A DNA stretch of 64,000 nucleotides from Treponema sp. (GTDB lineage: Bacteria; Spirochaetota; Spirochaetia; Treponematales; Breznakiellaceae). Below are positions 16,168-24,031 of the stretch, piece by piece (position 1 is the stretch's first letter; each line of letters begins with the position of its first letter). The stretch covers positions 1 to 64,000 of the forward strand of contig JAITIK010000143.1 of the NCBI GenBank assembly GCA_031279555.1. Direction: 5' to 3'. The translations under genes were made by a program, and so were the position numbers. The notes beneath the pieces are model-generated. The model worked only from the letters and a program-made list of their open reading frames with translations. It had not been told where the DNA came from and made no database searches.

Positions 16168-16824
16168 ATGGATAGCGGCACGATTATTTCTATCATGAGT
16201 CTTGGTTTATGCGCGTTGTTTTTTATATATTGCAACGCATATATAAGGCGTAGAACCGGACAGGAACGTATTCTGGCGGAATTCAAGGAAGAGGTGTCAA
16301 AACTGATCGCCGAAATAGATGTTGCGACGGATCGTGATGCGACGCTCATTGAAGACAGGATCAAGACGATCAAGGCGTTGTTAGACGATGTTGACAAACG
16401 AATTTTGCTGTACGATCAGGAACTGGCGAAACGCCGCGCCAATGAGGACGCCTACGCCGAACTTGGGCGCAAGCGGCTTGTGGAAGCGCGCGTCAATGCG
16501 CATACGCTGGATTCGGCGGTACAGAACGGCGGCGGCGCGGCGCCAGTCCGCGAAATGAGCGTTCAACCTGTACTCAAAAAGGAACAACACGCTGGAGGCG
16601 GCGCTTTAAATGGCGCCGAAAAAGATAGTGATGATAAAGAGTGGAGAAAAGAGCGGGAAGAGCCGCCCGCGATTCACAGCGCCGCGACGGAACAAAAGCC
16701 CGTACTTGAACAGATTGCGGAATTATCCAGGGCGGGTTTTTCTCCCAATTTGATAGCGACTCGGCTGGGTATGAGTATATCTGAAATCGAGCTTGCCATA
16801 GCTATTGCCGAACAGCGTTCATAA
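16168..16824 (+). CDS. Membrane-anchored protein with C-terminal HTH-like segment (DUF6115/DUF2802-like)
   Basis: A single N-terminal helix (GTIISIMSLGLCALFFIYCNAYI) anchors the protein. A coiled-coil stretch follows (RILAEFKEEVSKLIAEIDVA through LYDQELAKRRANED), then a linker rich in Ala, Gly and charge. The C-terminal segment ILEQIAELSRAGFSPNLIATRLGMSISEIELAIAIAEQ resembles the short HTH-like motif of DUF2802/DUF6115 proteins, which are common in motility operons of Firmicutes and spirochaetes. Its target is unknown; the motif probably mediates protein contacts instead of DNA binding, because the protein is membrane-bound. It starts two bases after the preceding stop. Function is unassigned beyond likely motility association. 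Confidence 0.65.
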   Translation: MDSGTIISIMSLGLCALFFIYCNAYIRRRTGQERILAEFKEEVSKLIAEIDVATDRDATLIEDRIKTIKALLDDVDKRILLYDQELAKRRANEDAYAELGRKRLVEARVNAHTLDSAVQNGGGAAPVREMSVQPVLKKEQHAGGGALNGAEKDSDDKEWRKEREEPPAIHSAATEQKPVLEQIAELSRAGFSPNLIATRLGMSISEIELAIAIAEQRS

Positions 16825-16827
16825 CTC

Positions 16828-17259
16828 GTGAAGAAAGCGTCTTTTCCCCTCGCCGCAGTCTTTTCTCTATTCTCTAAAAAGGTTGTGGTTTCATTCAAAC
16901 CTCTGGATGCGGCGGTGGCGCTTCTTTCGTTGGGAGCGGTTGTTTTTTCGAGTTTCACCGTTTACGCAAAGCCGCATGACAACGCGCAGGTGAGTGTCCG
17001 CGGACAAGACGGCGCGTGGATATTCCCTTTGGACGCGGAAGACACCGCAACAGTTTCCGGACCCTTGGGAGACACCGTGGTGGCGATTCATGGCGGTAAG
17101 GCGCGGGTGCTGTCGTCCCCGTGCCGCAATCAGACATGCGTCGCCCAAGGAGAGATCAACACTCCCGGTCAGTGGATAGCGTGCCTGCCGAACAATGTTT
17201 TTGCCGTCATAGAAAGTGGCGAAAAAGACCAGGAAGGGCTTGATGCAAGCGCATGGTAG
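16828..17259 (+). CDS. NusG domain II-containing membrane protein
   Basis: The start is GTG at 16828, three bases after the preceding stop. After a basic, hydrophobic N-terminus with one membrane helix (LDAAVALLSLGAVVFSSFTV), the extracytoplasmic part contains the NusG-domain-II signature: GGKARVLSSPCRNQTCVAQG followed by WIACLPNNVFAVIES. The two cysteines, separated by four residues, are characteristic. Such proteins commonly sit beside Gx transporter genes and, in some genomes, FMN-transferase or Rnf-related genes. It overlaps the next gene by 17 bases, so they are coupled. Exact function is not established. Confidence 0.8.
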   Translation: MKKASFPLAAVFSLFSKKVVVSFKPLDAAVALLSLGAVVFSSFTVYAKPHDNAQVSVRGQDGAWIFPLDAEDTATVSGPLGDTVVAIHGGKARVLSSPCRNQTCVAQGEINTPGQWIACLPNNVFAVIESGEKDQEGLDASAW

Positions 17260-17791
17260 TATAGGGCGGGCATCCAAGCCGGTCGCTTTATTGGGCGCCC
17301 TGTGCCTTTTTCTTTCTTCCATTGAATACATGATCCCAAAGCCGCTCCCCTTCATGCGGATTGGCATTGCGAATTTGCCATTGATGCTGGCGCTGGATAC
17401 GCTTGGATGCGGCGATTTTTTTTTGCTTGTACTGATTAAGATTCTGGGACAGGCGCTGGTTACGGGTACGCTTTTCTCTTATGTCTTCCTTTTTTCACTT
17501 GCCGGAACCATATTTTCAGCGTCTACGATGTTTTTCCTGCGCCGGTTATGCGGCGACCGCATCGGGTTTATTGGAATAGGCGTCGCGGGAGCCATGTTTT
17601 CCAATCTAAGCCAACTCTTTTTGGCGTCTTTCTTTGTATTTGGAAAAGGCGTCGTGTATATCGCGCCGCTGTTTTTAGGAGCGGGGCTTGTCACCGGCGT
17701 GTGTTTGGGCGTGGTTTGCGAACATTTTGCCGGTACATCCACATGGTATGCGGAAGTCAAGCGCGGCGCCACGCCGCGTATTTCTGAGTGA
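17243..17791 (+). CDS. Gx transporter family protein (formerly heptaprenyl diphosphate synthase component I)
   Basis: This integral membrane protein has about six hydrophobic segments. The family signature IPKPLPFMRIGIANLPLMLAL lies near the N-terminus, and GDFFLLVLIKILGQALVTGT and FSNLSQLFLASFFVFG follow. Many databases carry the old label 'heptaprenyl diphosphate synthase component I', but the fold is that of an ECF-type S-component-like transporter and the substrate is unknown. I choose ATG 17243, preceded by AGGAAGGGC, over the GTG at 17216, which would overlap the upstream gene more deeply. It is paired with the NusG-domain-II gene and closes the motility-linked run; a new promoter follows for trpS. 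Confidence 0.8.
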   Translation: MQAHGSIGRASKPVALLGALCLFLSSIEYMIPKPLPFMRIGIANLPLMLALDTLGCGDFFLLVLIKILGQALVTGTLFSYVFLFSLAGTIFSASTMFFLRRLCGDRIGFIGIGVAGAMFSNLSQLFLASFFVFGKGVVYIAPLFLGAGLVTGVCLGVVCEHFAGTSTWYAEVKRGATPRISE

Positions 17792-17869
17792 ACGCGCCGC
17801 TAGACTGTCAGCGCGACGGCCGCTAAAACTGCCGGCGCAACGCTATGCCAGCCGCTGTTCCGCCGTATC

Positions 17870-17898
17870 TTTACAAGACAGCCGTTTTCCTCTATACT
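17870..17898 (+). promoter_or_regulatory. trpS promoter, leaderless type
   Basis: TTTACA (17870-17875), a 17-base spacer and TATACT (17893-17898) are near consensus. Six bases later comes the trpS ATG (17905), so +1 should be the A of ATG. This is the clearest member of the leaderless set. Confidence 0.85.
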
Positions 17899-17904
17899 GC
17901 ATCC

Positions 17905-18897
17905 ATGAAAATTGCATTAACAGGTATAAAACCTACTGGTATCCTGCATATCGGCAACTATTTTGGGGCTATACAACCGGCTTTAAAATTGGCTGAAGAA
18001 TACGACGCCCGTTATTTTATAGCGGATTATCACGCGCTCAACATCGTAAAAGACCCCAAGAAACTGCGGTCAAACGCTCTGGAGGTGGCGGCGGGCTGGC
18101 TTGCCTCCGGTCTTGATCCGAACAAGGTTGTCTTTTACCGGCAGAGTTCTGTTCCTGAGACATTTGAGCTTGCCACCATCTTAATGGCGTTCACCAGCAA
18201 GGGGCTTATGAACCGCGCCCACGCATATAAAGCGGCTGTTCAGGAAAACCTTGAAAAGAACGATGATCCTGACGCGGGAGTGAATATGGGGCTTTTTACG
18301 TATCCGGCGCTTATGGCCGCAGACATTCTGCTGTTTGATTCCGATGTGGTGCCGGTCGGGCAAGATCAGACCCAGCATGTGGAAATGGCGGCGGATATTG
18401 CGCAAGCCGTTAATTTCAATTATAAAAAAGATCTGCTCAAAATACCACGGGCGTTGATACAAGAGCATGTCGCGGTGATACCCGGTCTTGATGGACAGAA
18501 GATGAGCAAAAGTTACGGCAACACAATCCCGCTGTTTGCAAGCGAAAAACAGCTCCACAAACTCATCATGCGCGTCGTCACCAATTCCCAGATGGTTGAC
18601 GAGCCGAAAGACCCGGATTCTTCGCAAATTTACCAGTTGTACAAGCTGTTTGCAGACGCTGAAGAACAAGCTGTTTTGGCTGAGCGTTACCGCGCGGGCG
18701 GCATGGGCTGGGGCGAGGCTAAGGAAGAGCTTTTCCGCGTGGTGAACCGAAAACTGACGCCGTTACGCAGCCGGTTTGAAGAAATCATGGCTGACGCTGA
18801 AAAGCTCGAAGCTATTCTTGCCGAAGGCGCTGGAAAAGCCCGATCCATTGCGAAAGAAACGATGAGAAGGCTCAGGGACGCCATAGGCATTAGGTAG
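17905..18897 (+). CDS. trpS: Tryptophanyl-tRNA synthetase
   Basis: This class I aminoacyl-tRNA synthetase charges tRNA-Trp. The HIGH-type motif appears as PTGILHIGNYFGAI near the N-terminus and the KMSKS motif as GLDGQKMSKSYGNTIPLF. Other hallmarks are the MALDLLF-like AADILLFDSDVVPVGQDQTQH stretch, which binds the adenylate. It has 330 residues, the usual bacterial length. The ORF track begins at 17845, but the 20 extra residues would be translated from the promoter; ATG 17905 opens the conserved MKIALTGIKPTG. There is no Shine-Dalgarno sequence and the -10 ends six bases upstream. It is a single-gene unit by spacing. Confidence 0.96.
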   Translation: MKIALTGIKPTGILHIGNYFGAIQPALKLAEEYDARYFIADYHALNIVKDPKKLRSNALEVAAGWLASGLDPNKVVFYRQSSVPETFELATILMAFTSKGLMNRAHAYKAAVQENLEKNDDPDAGVNMGLFTYPALMAADILLFDSDVVPVGQDQTQHVEMAADIAQAVNFNYKKDLLKIPRALIQEHVAVIPGLDGQKMSKSYGNTIPLFASEKQLHKLIMRVVTNSQMVDEPKDPDSSQIYQLYKLFADAEEQAVLAERYRAGGMGWGEAKEELFRVVNRKLTPLRSRFEEIMADAEKLEAILAEGAGKARSIAKETMRRLRDAIGIR

Positions 18898-19010
18898 CGG
18901 CGCCAAGTGTCCGCGCCGTCTGCTCCCGTCCGCCGGCGGCAGACCCGCAAGTGGATCTGCCGTGCAAACAGCCCCGTTATGCGCTATACCGCAAAATATT
19001 TTGAAAAAGG

Positions 19011-19039
19011 TTGATATAAGCGATGAAATAAGGTATGAT
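19011..19039 (+). promoter_or_regulatory. Promoter of the frameshifted AT-rich gene, leaderless type
   Basis: TTGATA (19011-19016), 17-base spacer, TATGAT (19034-19039), then eight bases to ATG 19048. Confidence 0.65.
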
Positions 19040-19047
19040 TTATAACT

Positions 19048-19429
19048 ATGAAAATTATTGTAATTGGGTTTATTATTTTATCATGCGTTTCTTTAGCGTT
19101 ATATCTTTTTTTTCAAAAAAAGACATATTGATTTGTTTGATGAGAAGGCGATAGAGAAAATAAAGGGTTGTCATTATAAATTATTGGAAATAAAACGGAA
19201 AAGACGCGGGCATGGATTATTGCTAACGAATGCGGCGCCGTATAATGAACATCTATTGGAGGCGGAGCATCCAATTTCGAGGTTGCTTTTTCCACCGCAC
19301 GATATTATAGAAGTGTACGGCGTACTAGATAATAAAGAATATTTATTATTTACAATAGATTGGTCAAAAGACAACGCTCACAAGATAAAAGAAGTTGTGA
19401 ATAAATTGAATAAAGAAATTGGGGCGTGA
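19048..19429 (+). pseudogene. AT-rich small membrane/lipoprotein-like gene split by a homopolymer frameshift
   Basis: From ATG 19048 the reading frame gives MKIIVIGFIILSCVSLALYL, a signal-anchor or lipoprotein-like N-terminus, but it stops at TGA 19129-19131. From about 19097 another frame is open to 19429 and encodes IDLFDEKAIEKIKGCHYKLL and so on, ending in VVNKLNKEIGA. Removing one base from the T8 (19106-19113) or A7 (19115-19121) tract would fuse the two into one protein of about 126 residues. The required shift is +1, so the A-AAA-AAG heptamer present (a -1 slippery site) does not explain it. The region is much more AT-rich than its neighbours, suggesting acquired DNA. It could be a slippage-switched gene, a decaying gene or a sequencing error. 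No family is recognised. Confidence 0.6.
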
Positions 19430-19856
19430 TTGATTCTATAGTGATTGTGTCTTGATAGCCGCTCTATTAAACTCGTTCGGTTGCCAACCGGGTTGCCAAT
19501 CTTGCAATTTCTCACCGTTGCGAAATCGGGTTTTTTCATTAGACCGGATATATCCCCCTCACGGCGCCCTCATTTTTATAGCTTGCCGCGTTCCCGCGAA
19601 AATGATGCCGGCGTATGCCGCCGCGCAACCCTTGTTCGGGTTGCAAAACGTCGTCTGTTTGAAGGTTCGCAACCTACCGGCCGCAAACCTCTCGCTATAA
19701 CCAAAACGTTATGCGATGCGCCGGGCGCCTGCCCGCATCAGCCGTTCGCATAAATGCGCCGCATTGAACGGGCTTTTATAGATTTTAACGATTGGGCAGG
19801 CTTTCATGGACCCGCATTGTCCGGTTTTTTATGGGGTCTTTTTCGTATATCGAACC
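19430..19856. other. Intergenic region with several inverted repeats; no convincing gene
   Basis: ORFs listed here have low-complexity, Arg/Pro-rich translations and no ribosome-binding sites. Structure that is visible: GGTTGCC repeated near 19480, a GCAACCC/GGGTTGC hairpin at 19625-19644, a TCGCTATAAC/GTTATGCGA near-palindrome around 19693-19716, and TTATGCGA (19709-19716) paired with TCGCATAA (19746-19753) around a GC-rich inner stem. This might be a remnant of a mobile or recombination-prone sequence. Confidence 0.4.
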
Positions 19857-19885
19857 TTGAAATACAACGGCGTTTTCAGTACAAT
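19857..19885 (+). promoter_or_regulatory. Thioesterase promoter, leaderless type
   Basis: TTGAAA (19857-19862), 17-base spacer, TACAAT (19880-19885), six bases to ATG 19892. Confidence 0.8.
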
Positions 19886-19891
19886 GACGCT

Positions 19892-20317
19892 ATGTTTATT
19901 ATCACTGTAAGCCCCAGATTCGGAGATATTGACGGACTTGGGCATATCAATAACACCGTGCTTGCCGTATGGTTTGAACTTGCGCGCAACCCGCTGTTTC
20001 GGATTTTTGCGCCTGACCTGAACCTTTCTTATGAAACGTGGCCCCTTATAATGGCGCATACGGACTATGATTTTGTGGATCAGTTGTTTTTTCAATACGA
20101 TGTTGAAATCCACACCTCTATAAGCCGCATAGGAACAAAGTCCTTCACCGTGTACCATGAGGCGTGGCAGGAAGGCAGGCTCTGCGCGAAAGGCAGCGCG
20201 GTTATTGTACACTACGATTTTGTTGAAAAACAGACGACCCCGATTCCTGATGATAAAAAACGGCTCCTGGAAGCCCATCTATATGCGCCCGAAATCCCGA
20301 AAGTGACGACGGCATAG
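19892..20317 (+). CDS. Acyl-CoA thioesterase, 4HBT hot-dog family
   Basis: The protein should hydrolyse acyl-CoA thioesters. Its opening FIITVSPRFGDIDGLGHINN matches the YbgC/FadM-type hot-dog signature, with the catalytic Asp in the FGDIDGLGHINN motif. Later segments (FFQYDVEIHTSISRIGTKSF and YHEAWQEGRLCAKGSAVIVH) fit the fold's beta-sheet. It has 141 residues, typical for the family. The ORF track starts at 19754, which would run through the promoter; ATG 19892 begins exactly where family similarity starts, and a 17-spaced promoter ends six bases before it. radA lies 30 bases downstream and may be co-transcribed. The physiological substrate cannot be told from sequence. Confidence 0.82.
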   Translation: MFIITVSPRFGDIDGLGHINNTVLAVWFELARNPLFRIFAPDLNLSYETWPLIMAHTDYDFVDQLFFQYDVEIHTSISRIGTKSFTVYHEAWQEGRLCAKGSAVIVHYDFVEKQTTPIPDDKKRLLEAHLYAPEIPKVTTA

Positions 20318-20347
20318 GAGAAAATTGGGCTTTTCAGCGCATAAAAT

Positions 20348-21754
20348 ATGAAAAAACAGAAAAATTTTATATTCAGATGCTCAAATTGCGGGCATGAGGA
20401 ACCCAAGTGGCTGGGGCGTTGCCCCGAATGCGGCGAATGGAATGTCCTGATTGAAGCCGCCTCCCCGGGTAGCGCCGACGTTGCGGCGGGCGTTTCACGC
20501 GGGCGCCATGTGAAAACGCCGCGTTCGTATCCCCTGTCATCGGTTGATCCGCAAGAAAGCGTCCGCATCTCTTCGGGCATCGCGGAGTTCGACCGTGTGT
20601 TGGGCGGCGGCATTATGAAGCGGGCGGCGATCCTCGTGGGCGGCGAACCCGGTATCGGGAAATCCACATTGCTTTTGCAGACCGCCGCCGCAGCGCGGAC
20701 TCAAGGGCGCGTCCTTTACATATCCGGAGAGGAATCCGCCGGACAGGTGCGTATGCGTGCGGACAGACTCGGCGTCATGGCTCGCGGTGAGCGCGGGGGC
20801 GACCGCATTGAAATATGCTGTACCAGCGTACTGGAAGATATTGAAATCGTTCTTGAAGCCGTCCGCCCGGTTGTCATCATCGTGGACTCGGCGCAAACCC
20901 TGCATACGGATGCGGCGGGGTTGACGCCCGGCACGGTAAATCAGATGAAGTACTGTTCATGGGAATTGATTTCATGGGTGAAGGAACATGACGCCGTACT
21001 TTTTCTTGTGGCCCATGTTACCAAAGACGGCGCCATAGCGGGACCGAAAACTCTTGAACACATGGTGGATGCGGTTCTTTATTTTGAACAGAATGATGCG
21101 GATTGCAGATTCCTCCGCGCCGCGAAAAACCGTTTCGGCTCGGTTGACGAGATTGGCATTTTCACTATGGGCGAAAAAGGGCTGGCCACTGTCGAGGATC
21201 CCTCGCTGCTGTTTCTGGTAAGCCGCGAAGGAGAACTGCCCTCCGGTGTTGCGACCGCCGCAGTGTTGGAAGGCTCCCGCGCCCTGCTGGTGGAAATACA
21301 GGCGCTCACCGCGCCGGTAAAAGGCGCTGTGAGCCGGGTATTCTCCGACCGGGTGGATCAGGCGAGGGTGTCCCGCATTGCCGCCATACTGGAAAAACAC
21401 CTGAATTTGCGGCTTTCCGATCAGGATCTCTACATCAATGTTGCGGGCGGCATTCGTATTGCCGAAGTCGGGGTTGATCTTGCCATTGCCGCGGCTCTGT
21501 ACTCGGCGCGTACGGACATCCCGTTGCCCGTGAAAACGGCGATAGCGGGCGAACTCTCCCTTGCCGGCGAAGTGCGCCCTTTGCGCCGTTTGGCCGGGCG
21601 CGTCAAGGCCGGCCAAAGCCTTGGATTTGAAACGTTCATCGGTCCCGCGTCCGATGAGGCGAATTTCGAACTTACTGCGGTAAAGGACGTAAAGTCCGCC
21701 ATACGGACGCTGTTTGCGCCTAATAGCGCGGCGCGCATGACGGAACGCAATTGA
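20348..21754 (+). CDS. radA: DNA repair protein RadA (Sms)
   Basis: RadA is a hexameric RecA-like helicase that helps branch migration during recombinational repair. It begins with the four-cysteine zinc finger CSNCGHEEPKWLGRCPECGEWN. Walker A is GGEPGIGKSTLL, Walker B lies in VVIIVDSAQTL, the RadA-specific KNRFG motif is present, and the C-terminal third is a Lon-protease-like domain (AGGIRIAEVGVDLAIAAALY). It has 468 residues, near normal. The ribosome-binding site is poor: AGGAGA lies about 25 bases upstream of ATG 20348. Co-transcription with the thioesterase is likely. The downstream VOC gene has its own promoter just after the radA stop. Confidence 0.95.
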   Translation: MKKQKNFIFRCSNCGHEEPKWLGRCPECGEWNVLIEAASPGSADVAAGVSRGRHVKTPRSYPLSSVDPQESVRISSGIAEFDRVLGGGIMKRAAILVGGEPGIGKSTLLLQTAAAARTQGRVLYISGEESAGQVRMRADRLGVMARGERGGDRIEICCTSVLEDIEIVLEAVRPVVIIVDSAQTLHTDAAGLTPGTVNQMKYCSWELISWVKEHDAVLFLVAHVTKDGAIAGPKTLEHMVDAVLYFEQNDADCRFLRAAKNRFGSVDEIGIFTMGEKGLATVEDPSLLFLVSREGELPSGVATAAVLEGSRALLVEIQALTAPVKGAVSRVFSDRVDQARVSRIAAILEKHLNLRLSDQDLYINVAGGIRIAEVGVDLAIAAALYSARTDIPLPVKTAIAGELSLAGEVRPLRRLAGRVKAGQSLGFETFIGPASDEANFELTAVKDVKSAIRTLFAPNSAARMTERN

Positions 21755-21780
21755 CGGATTGATCTGGATTGTAGTATCAT
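21751..21780 (+). promoter_or_regulatory. VOC gene promoter, leaderless type
   Basis: TTGACG (21751-21756, overlapping the radA stop), 18-base spacer, TATCAT (21775-21780), six bases to ATG 21787. Confidence 0.75.
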
Positions 21781-21786
21781 ACCGAC

Positions 21787-22248
21787 ATGACTGTAGGACT
21801 TGGGCATGTTGCGATCCGCGCCCGTGATATTGAGAAAACCGTCGCTTTTTACCGCGATGTACTTGGATTTCCCGAAGCGTTCCGTATGTACGACTTGCCC
21901 GGAGGCGCTCTTGGCAGCGTGCATATCTACATTGCGCCGAATCAGTTCATTGAGATTTTCCCTGGCGAACGGAACGCTCAGTCTGAAAGCGAATCAAAGG
22001 CGGAAGCCATTGTGCGACCCATCGGGCTTGTACACATCTGTCTGACGTGCGGCGATATTGAGGAAGCGTTTCAGGAAGCGCGCGCTCGCGGCGCCCCCAT
22101 TGATACGGAAATCAAAACCGGCGTCTCAAAATGCCTGCAATTCTGGACGCATGATCCGGACGGCAATGCGATTGAATTTATGCAGCTTGCGCCGGATTGT
22201 CTCAGAACGCAGGCTATGGAGCGCTTAAAAGAGAAAACGGCGCCATAG
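21787..22248 (+). CDS. VOC-family protein (glyoxalase/dioxygenase superfamily)
   Basis: Two beta-alpha-beta-beta-beta modules of the vicinal-oxygen-chelate fold are visible. The first opens with GLGHVAIRARDIEKTVAFYR and has NQFIEIFPGE; the second opens with GLVHICLTCGDIEEAFQEAR and ends with FWTHDPDGNAIEFMQLAPD. The His and Glu in these four places would form the metal site, so it may be active as a lyase, isomerase or detoxification enzyme of the lactoylglutathione-lyase type. Substrate is unknown. It has 153 residues. The ATG at 21787 lacks a ribosome-binding site and follows the -10 by six bases. It is a single-gene unit between radA and the ECF sigma operon. Confidence 0.82.
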   Translation: MTVGLGHVAIRARDIEKTVAFYRDVLGFPEAFRMYDLPGGALGSVHIYIAPNQFIEIFPGERNAQSESESKAEAIVRPIGLVHICLTCGDIEEAFQEARARGAPIDTEIKTGVSKCLQFWTHDPDGNAIEFMQLAPDCLRTQAMERLKEKTAP

Positions 22249-22267
22249 TAAGACGATGCCGCATATC

Positions 22268-22296
22268 TTGCCTTTTTCCCTGGTTTTCGTTATCAT
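22268..22296 (+). promoter_or_regulatory. Promoter of the ECF sigma operon
   Basis: TTGCCT (22268-22273), 17-base spacer and TATCAT (22291-22296) look like a housekeeping promoter. The leader to the TTG start at 22348 is about 45 bases and holds a TAGGAGA ribosome-binding site. I saw no GGAAC/CGTC type ECF self-promoter. Confidence 0.6.
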
Positions 22297-22347
22297 TTCC
22301 TAGTAACCAATGAAAAAGCCATTTGTTTATTTATATAGGAGATTCCC

Positions 22348-22911
22348 TTGTCTCAGACAGAGTTCCGTAAGCTGTACGATACGGTGTTCCCTATCTTGTT
22401 CAGAGTAGCGTACCGCATAGCCAATAGCGAGGAGGCGGCGGAGGATCTTTGTCAGGATGCTTTTTTTCGTTTGTATGAAAAGGACATGGATTTTCCCAGC
22501 CTTGATGACGCGAAATATTGGCTTATCAGGGTGGTGAAAAACGCCGCGTTGAATTACGCAAAACGCAAAGAGCGGGAGCGGAAAGCCTATCAAAAAGCGT
22601 TTCGGGAAGACACGCGGGTGCAGGAGACTGGCGAAGCGATGGTTTTAAAGAAGGAGATGCGAGCGGAAATACAGGAAGCCCTGAATCAGTTGCCTGAAAA
22701 TTTGCGTGTTGTGATGGTTTTGAAAGAATACGCTGAACTTAATTACAAGGAAATCGGCAAGACTCTTGGCATAAGCGAAGGAAATGTAAAAGTACGGGTT
22801 TTTAGAGCGCGCGAGCGTCTTGCGAACATGTTTGAATCGGGGAATATCCCTTCCTTGGGAATACTTCAACCCATGCAGAAGGGGAGGCGAGATTCCCCTA
22901 TTATCAAATGA
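22348..22911 (+). CDS. ECF-family RNA polymerase sigma factor (sigma-24 type)
   Basis: The protein has sigma region 2 (FPILFRVAYRIANSEEAAEDL, then CQDAFFRLYEK and AKYWLIRVVKNAALNY) and region 4 (LNQLPENLRVVMVLKEYAEL, then YKEIGKTLGISEGNVKVRVF) and lacks region 3, as expected for ECF factors that answer envelope signals. It has 187 residues. Translation starts at TTG 22348 behind TATAGGAGATTCCC. The stop overlaps the possible ATG of the anti-sigma ORF (ATGA), and the downstream genes make an operon. The closest known arrangement is the sigma-24/anti-sigma pair of treponemes. The signal is unknown. Confidence 0.92.
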   Translation: MSQTEFRKLYDTVFPILFRVAYRIANSEEAAEDLCQDAFFRLYEKDMDFPSLDDAKYWLIRVVKNAALNYAKRKERERKAYQKAFREDTRVQETGEAMVLKKEMRAEIQEALNQLPENLRVVMVLKEYAELNYKEIGKTLGISEGNVKVRVFRARERLANMFESGNIPSLGILQPMQKGRRDSPIIK

Positions 22912-22925
22912 AGTGGAGGAAACAA

Positions 22926-23516
22926 ATGTGTCCTGAACGTCAGTTACTTTCAGTTTATCTTGATGGGGAGCTTCCGTCTCCGTGGAAAGAGAGAATGGAA
23001 GCTCATCTGGTTTTGTGTTCTGAATGCGCCGCATTGCTCGGGCGATTCAAAGGATGCATGGATATGTTAAAAACACCGCTTCCTGATAGGGATCGCGACG
23101 CAAAAGAGCGTGTGTGGCAAAACCTCTTGGCAAAAATGGCGTATGAGCGGGAACGCGGCTTTAATCCGGCTAAACTAAACCGGCAGTTATGGCGGCGCAC
23201 TATTAAATTGCCGTTGCCCGCCGTAGCTGCGGCTGTGGCGCTTGTCATAGCGTTCGCGTTTGTGATTGCCAGTCCGTTTGCGCCGCCAGTACAACAACAG
23301 GCTCCGGTGATGGCTTCCACAAACGCACCTGTAGACTATGATGTTAAAAGTATCGTTTCCGCACAGGATATGAGCAGTATATTTAACTATTTAGAGCAGG
23401 AAGATGCCCCTAATTATATGATTATTAAATTGCCTGAAAGCAAAACATTCACCAGAATCGGTGAGCCTGATATTCTAAAAGCCGTAGATTATTCAGGGGG
23501 AAGCCGCGAGGAATGA
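22926..23516 (+). CDS. Zinc-finger (zf-HC2) anti-sigma factor, membrane-spanning
   Basis: The cytoplasmic N-terminal part has a ZAS/zf-HC2 pattern: CPERQLLSVYLDGELP, then MEAHLVLCSECAALL, with the His-x3-Cys-x2-Cys zinc ligands. A single membrane helix (AAVAAAVALVIAFAFVIASPF) follows at about residue 100, then an extracytoplasmic tail of about 75 residues. This is the architecture of anti-sigma factors that hold ECF sigma factors until a membrane signal releases them. The listed start at 22908 overlaps the sigma stop, but AGTGGAGGAAACAA precedes ATG 22926 at ideal spacing, so I prefer it (MCPERQ). Its stop overlaps the next gene's start region. Confidence 0.85.
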   Translation: MCPERQLLSVYLDGELPSPWKERMEAHLVLCSECAALLGRFKGCMDMLKTPLPDRDRDAKERVWQNLLAKMAYERERGFNPAKLNRQLWRRTIKLPLPAVAAAVALVIAFAFVIASPFAPPVQQQAPVMASTNAPVDYDVKSIVSAQDMSSIFNYLEQEDAPNYMIIKLPESKTFTRIGEPDILKAVDYSGGSREE

Positions 23517-24031
23517 TGCGTTTCAAAAAGCTGTTTATGGTGAGAAGCGTTTTGTTTTTCACTGCCGGAGCCGCCGCGCTGTGGGCGCAATCTTTTGAGG
23601 ATGTCCTGCCGGGTCTTCAAGATAGAGCGTTGGTGCTTGATATAACAGCCCGTGTTGTGGAAAAAGACCGCCAGGAAGTGTGGAATTCTTCCAGTTCAAA
23701 AATTACAATTTCCGGACGGGCTGTGGGCGTTAAACTGCTGGGCGCCAACGTGATTGTCGCCATTCAATTTACTCCATACTTGGCGCGGGAAGGAAACACC
23801 ATTCTTGTCATTCAAGGGCAGATATGGATCAACCTTCCGGATCAGGGCGTACAGTACCAGACCACGTTGCAGACTATACCGGTGACGTTCGGGGAGCAGG
23901 TGTGTTTTTTCCCTCTGGGCGCCGCTTCTTCAAATGGAGACGCCTATATTGAAGTGTTGGTGAATGTATCCCCATATAAAGCGCCGGATGACGCTGTCGT
24001 TCAGCAGTCTTTAGATCCCAAAGAAGAATGA
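23513..24031 (+). CDS. Secreted hypothetical protein of the ECF operon
   Basis: A signal peptide (MMRFKKLFMVRSVLFFTAGAAALWAQ, cut probably after WAQ) precedes a soluble domain of about 145 residues. The domain is rich in beta-like strands such as ISGRAVGVKLLGANVIVAIQ and LVIQGQIWINLPDQGVQYQ. I recognise no family. It overlaps the anti-sigma stop and its own stop overlaps the next start (ATGA), so all four genes are coupled. Likely a periplasmic or envelope protein that senses or answers the same stress as the sigma factor; that is inference from position. Confidence 0.7.
   Translation: MMRFKKLFMVRSVLFFTAGAAALWAQSFEDVLPGLQDRALVLDITARVVEKDRQEVWNSSSSKITISGRAVGVKLLGANVIVAIQFTPYLAREGNTILVIQGQIWINLPDQGVQYQTTLQTIPVTFGEQVCFFPLGAASSNGDAYIEVLVNVSPYKAPDDAVVQQSLDPKEE

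Noticed and set aside
19114-19122. The A-AAA-AAG heptamer in the AT-rich gene as a programmed frameshift site.
   Set aside because: It is in the right phase for a -1 shift, but the downstream frame needs +1, so it cannot join the two halves.
18976-19715. The AT-rich gene lies between two GTTATGCG sequences (18976 and 19708), as a gene cassette would.
   Set aside because: No full attC structure is seen before the second copy: I could not find a matching RYYYAAC-type partner at the right distance, and no integrase gene is in the window. It remains only a thought.
19445-19753. A 102-residue ORF downstream of the broken AT-rich gene.
   Set aside because: Arg/Pro-rich, low protein-like character, crosses several inverted repeats, and lacks a ribosome-binding site.
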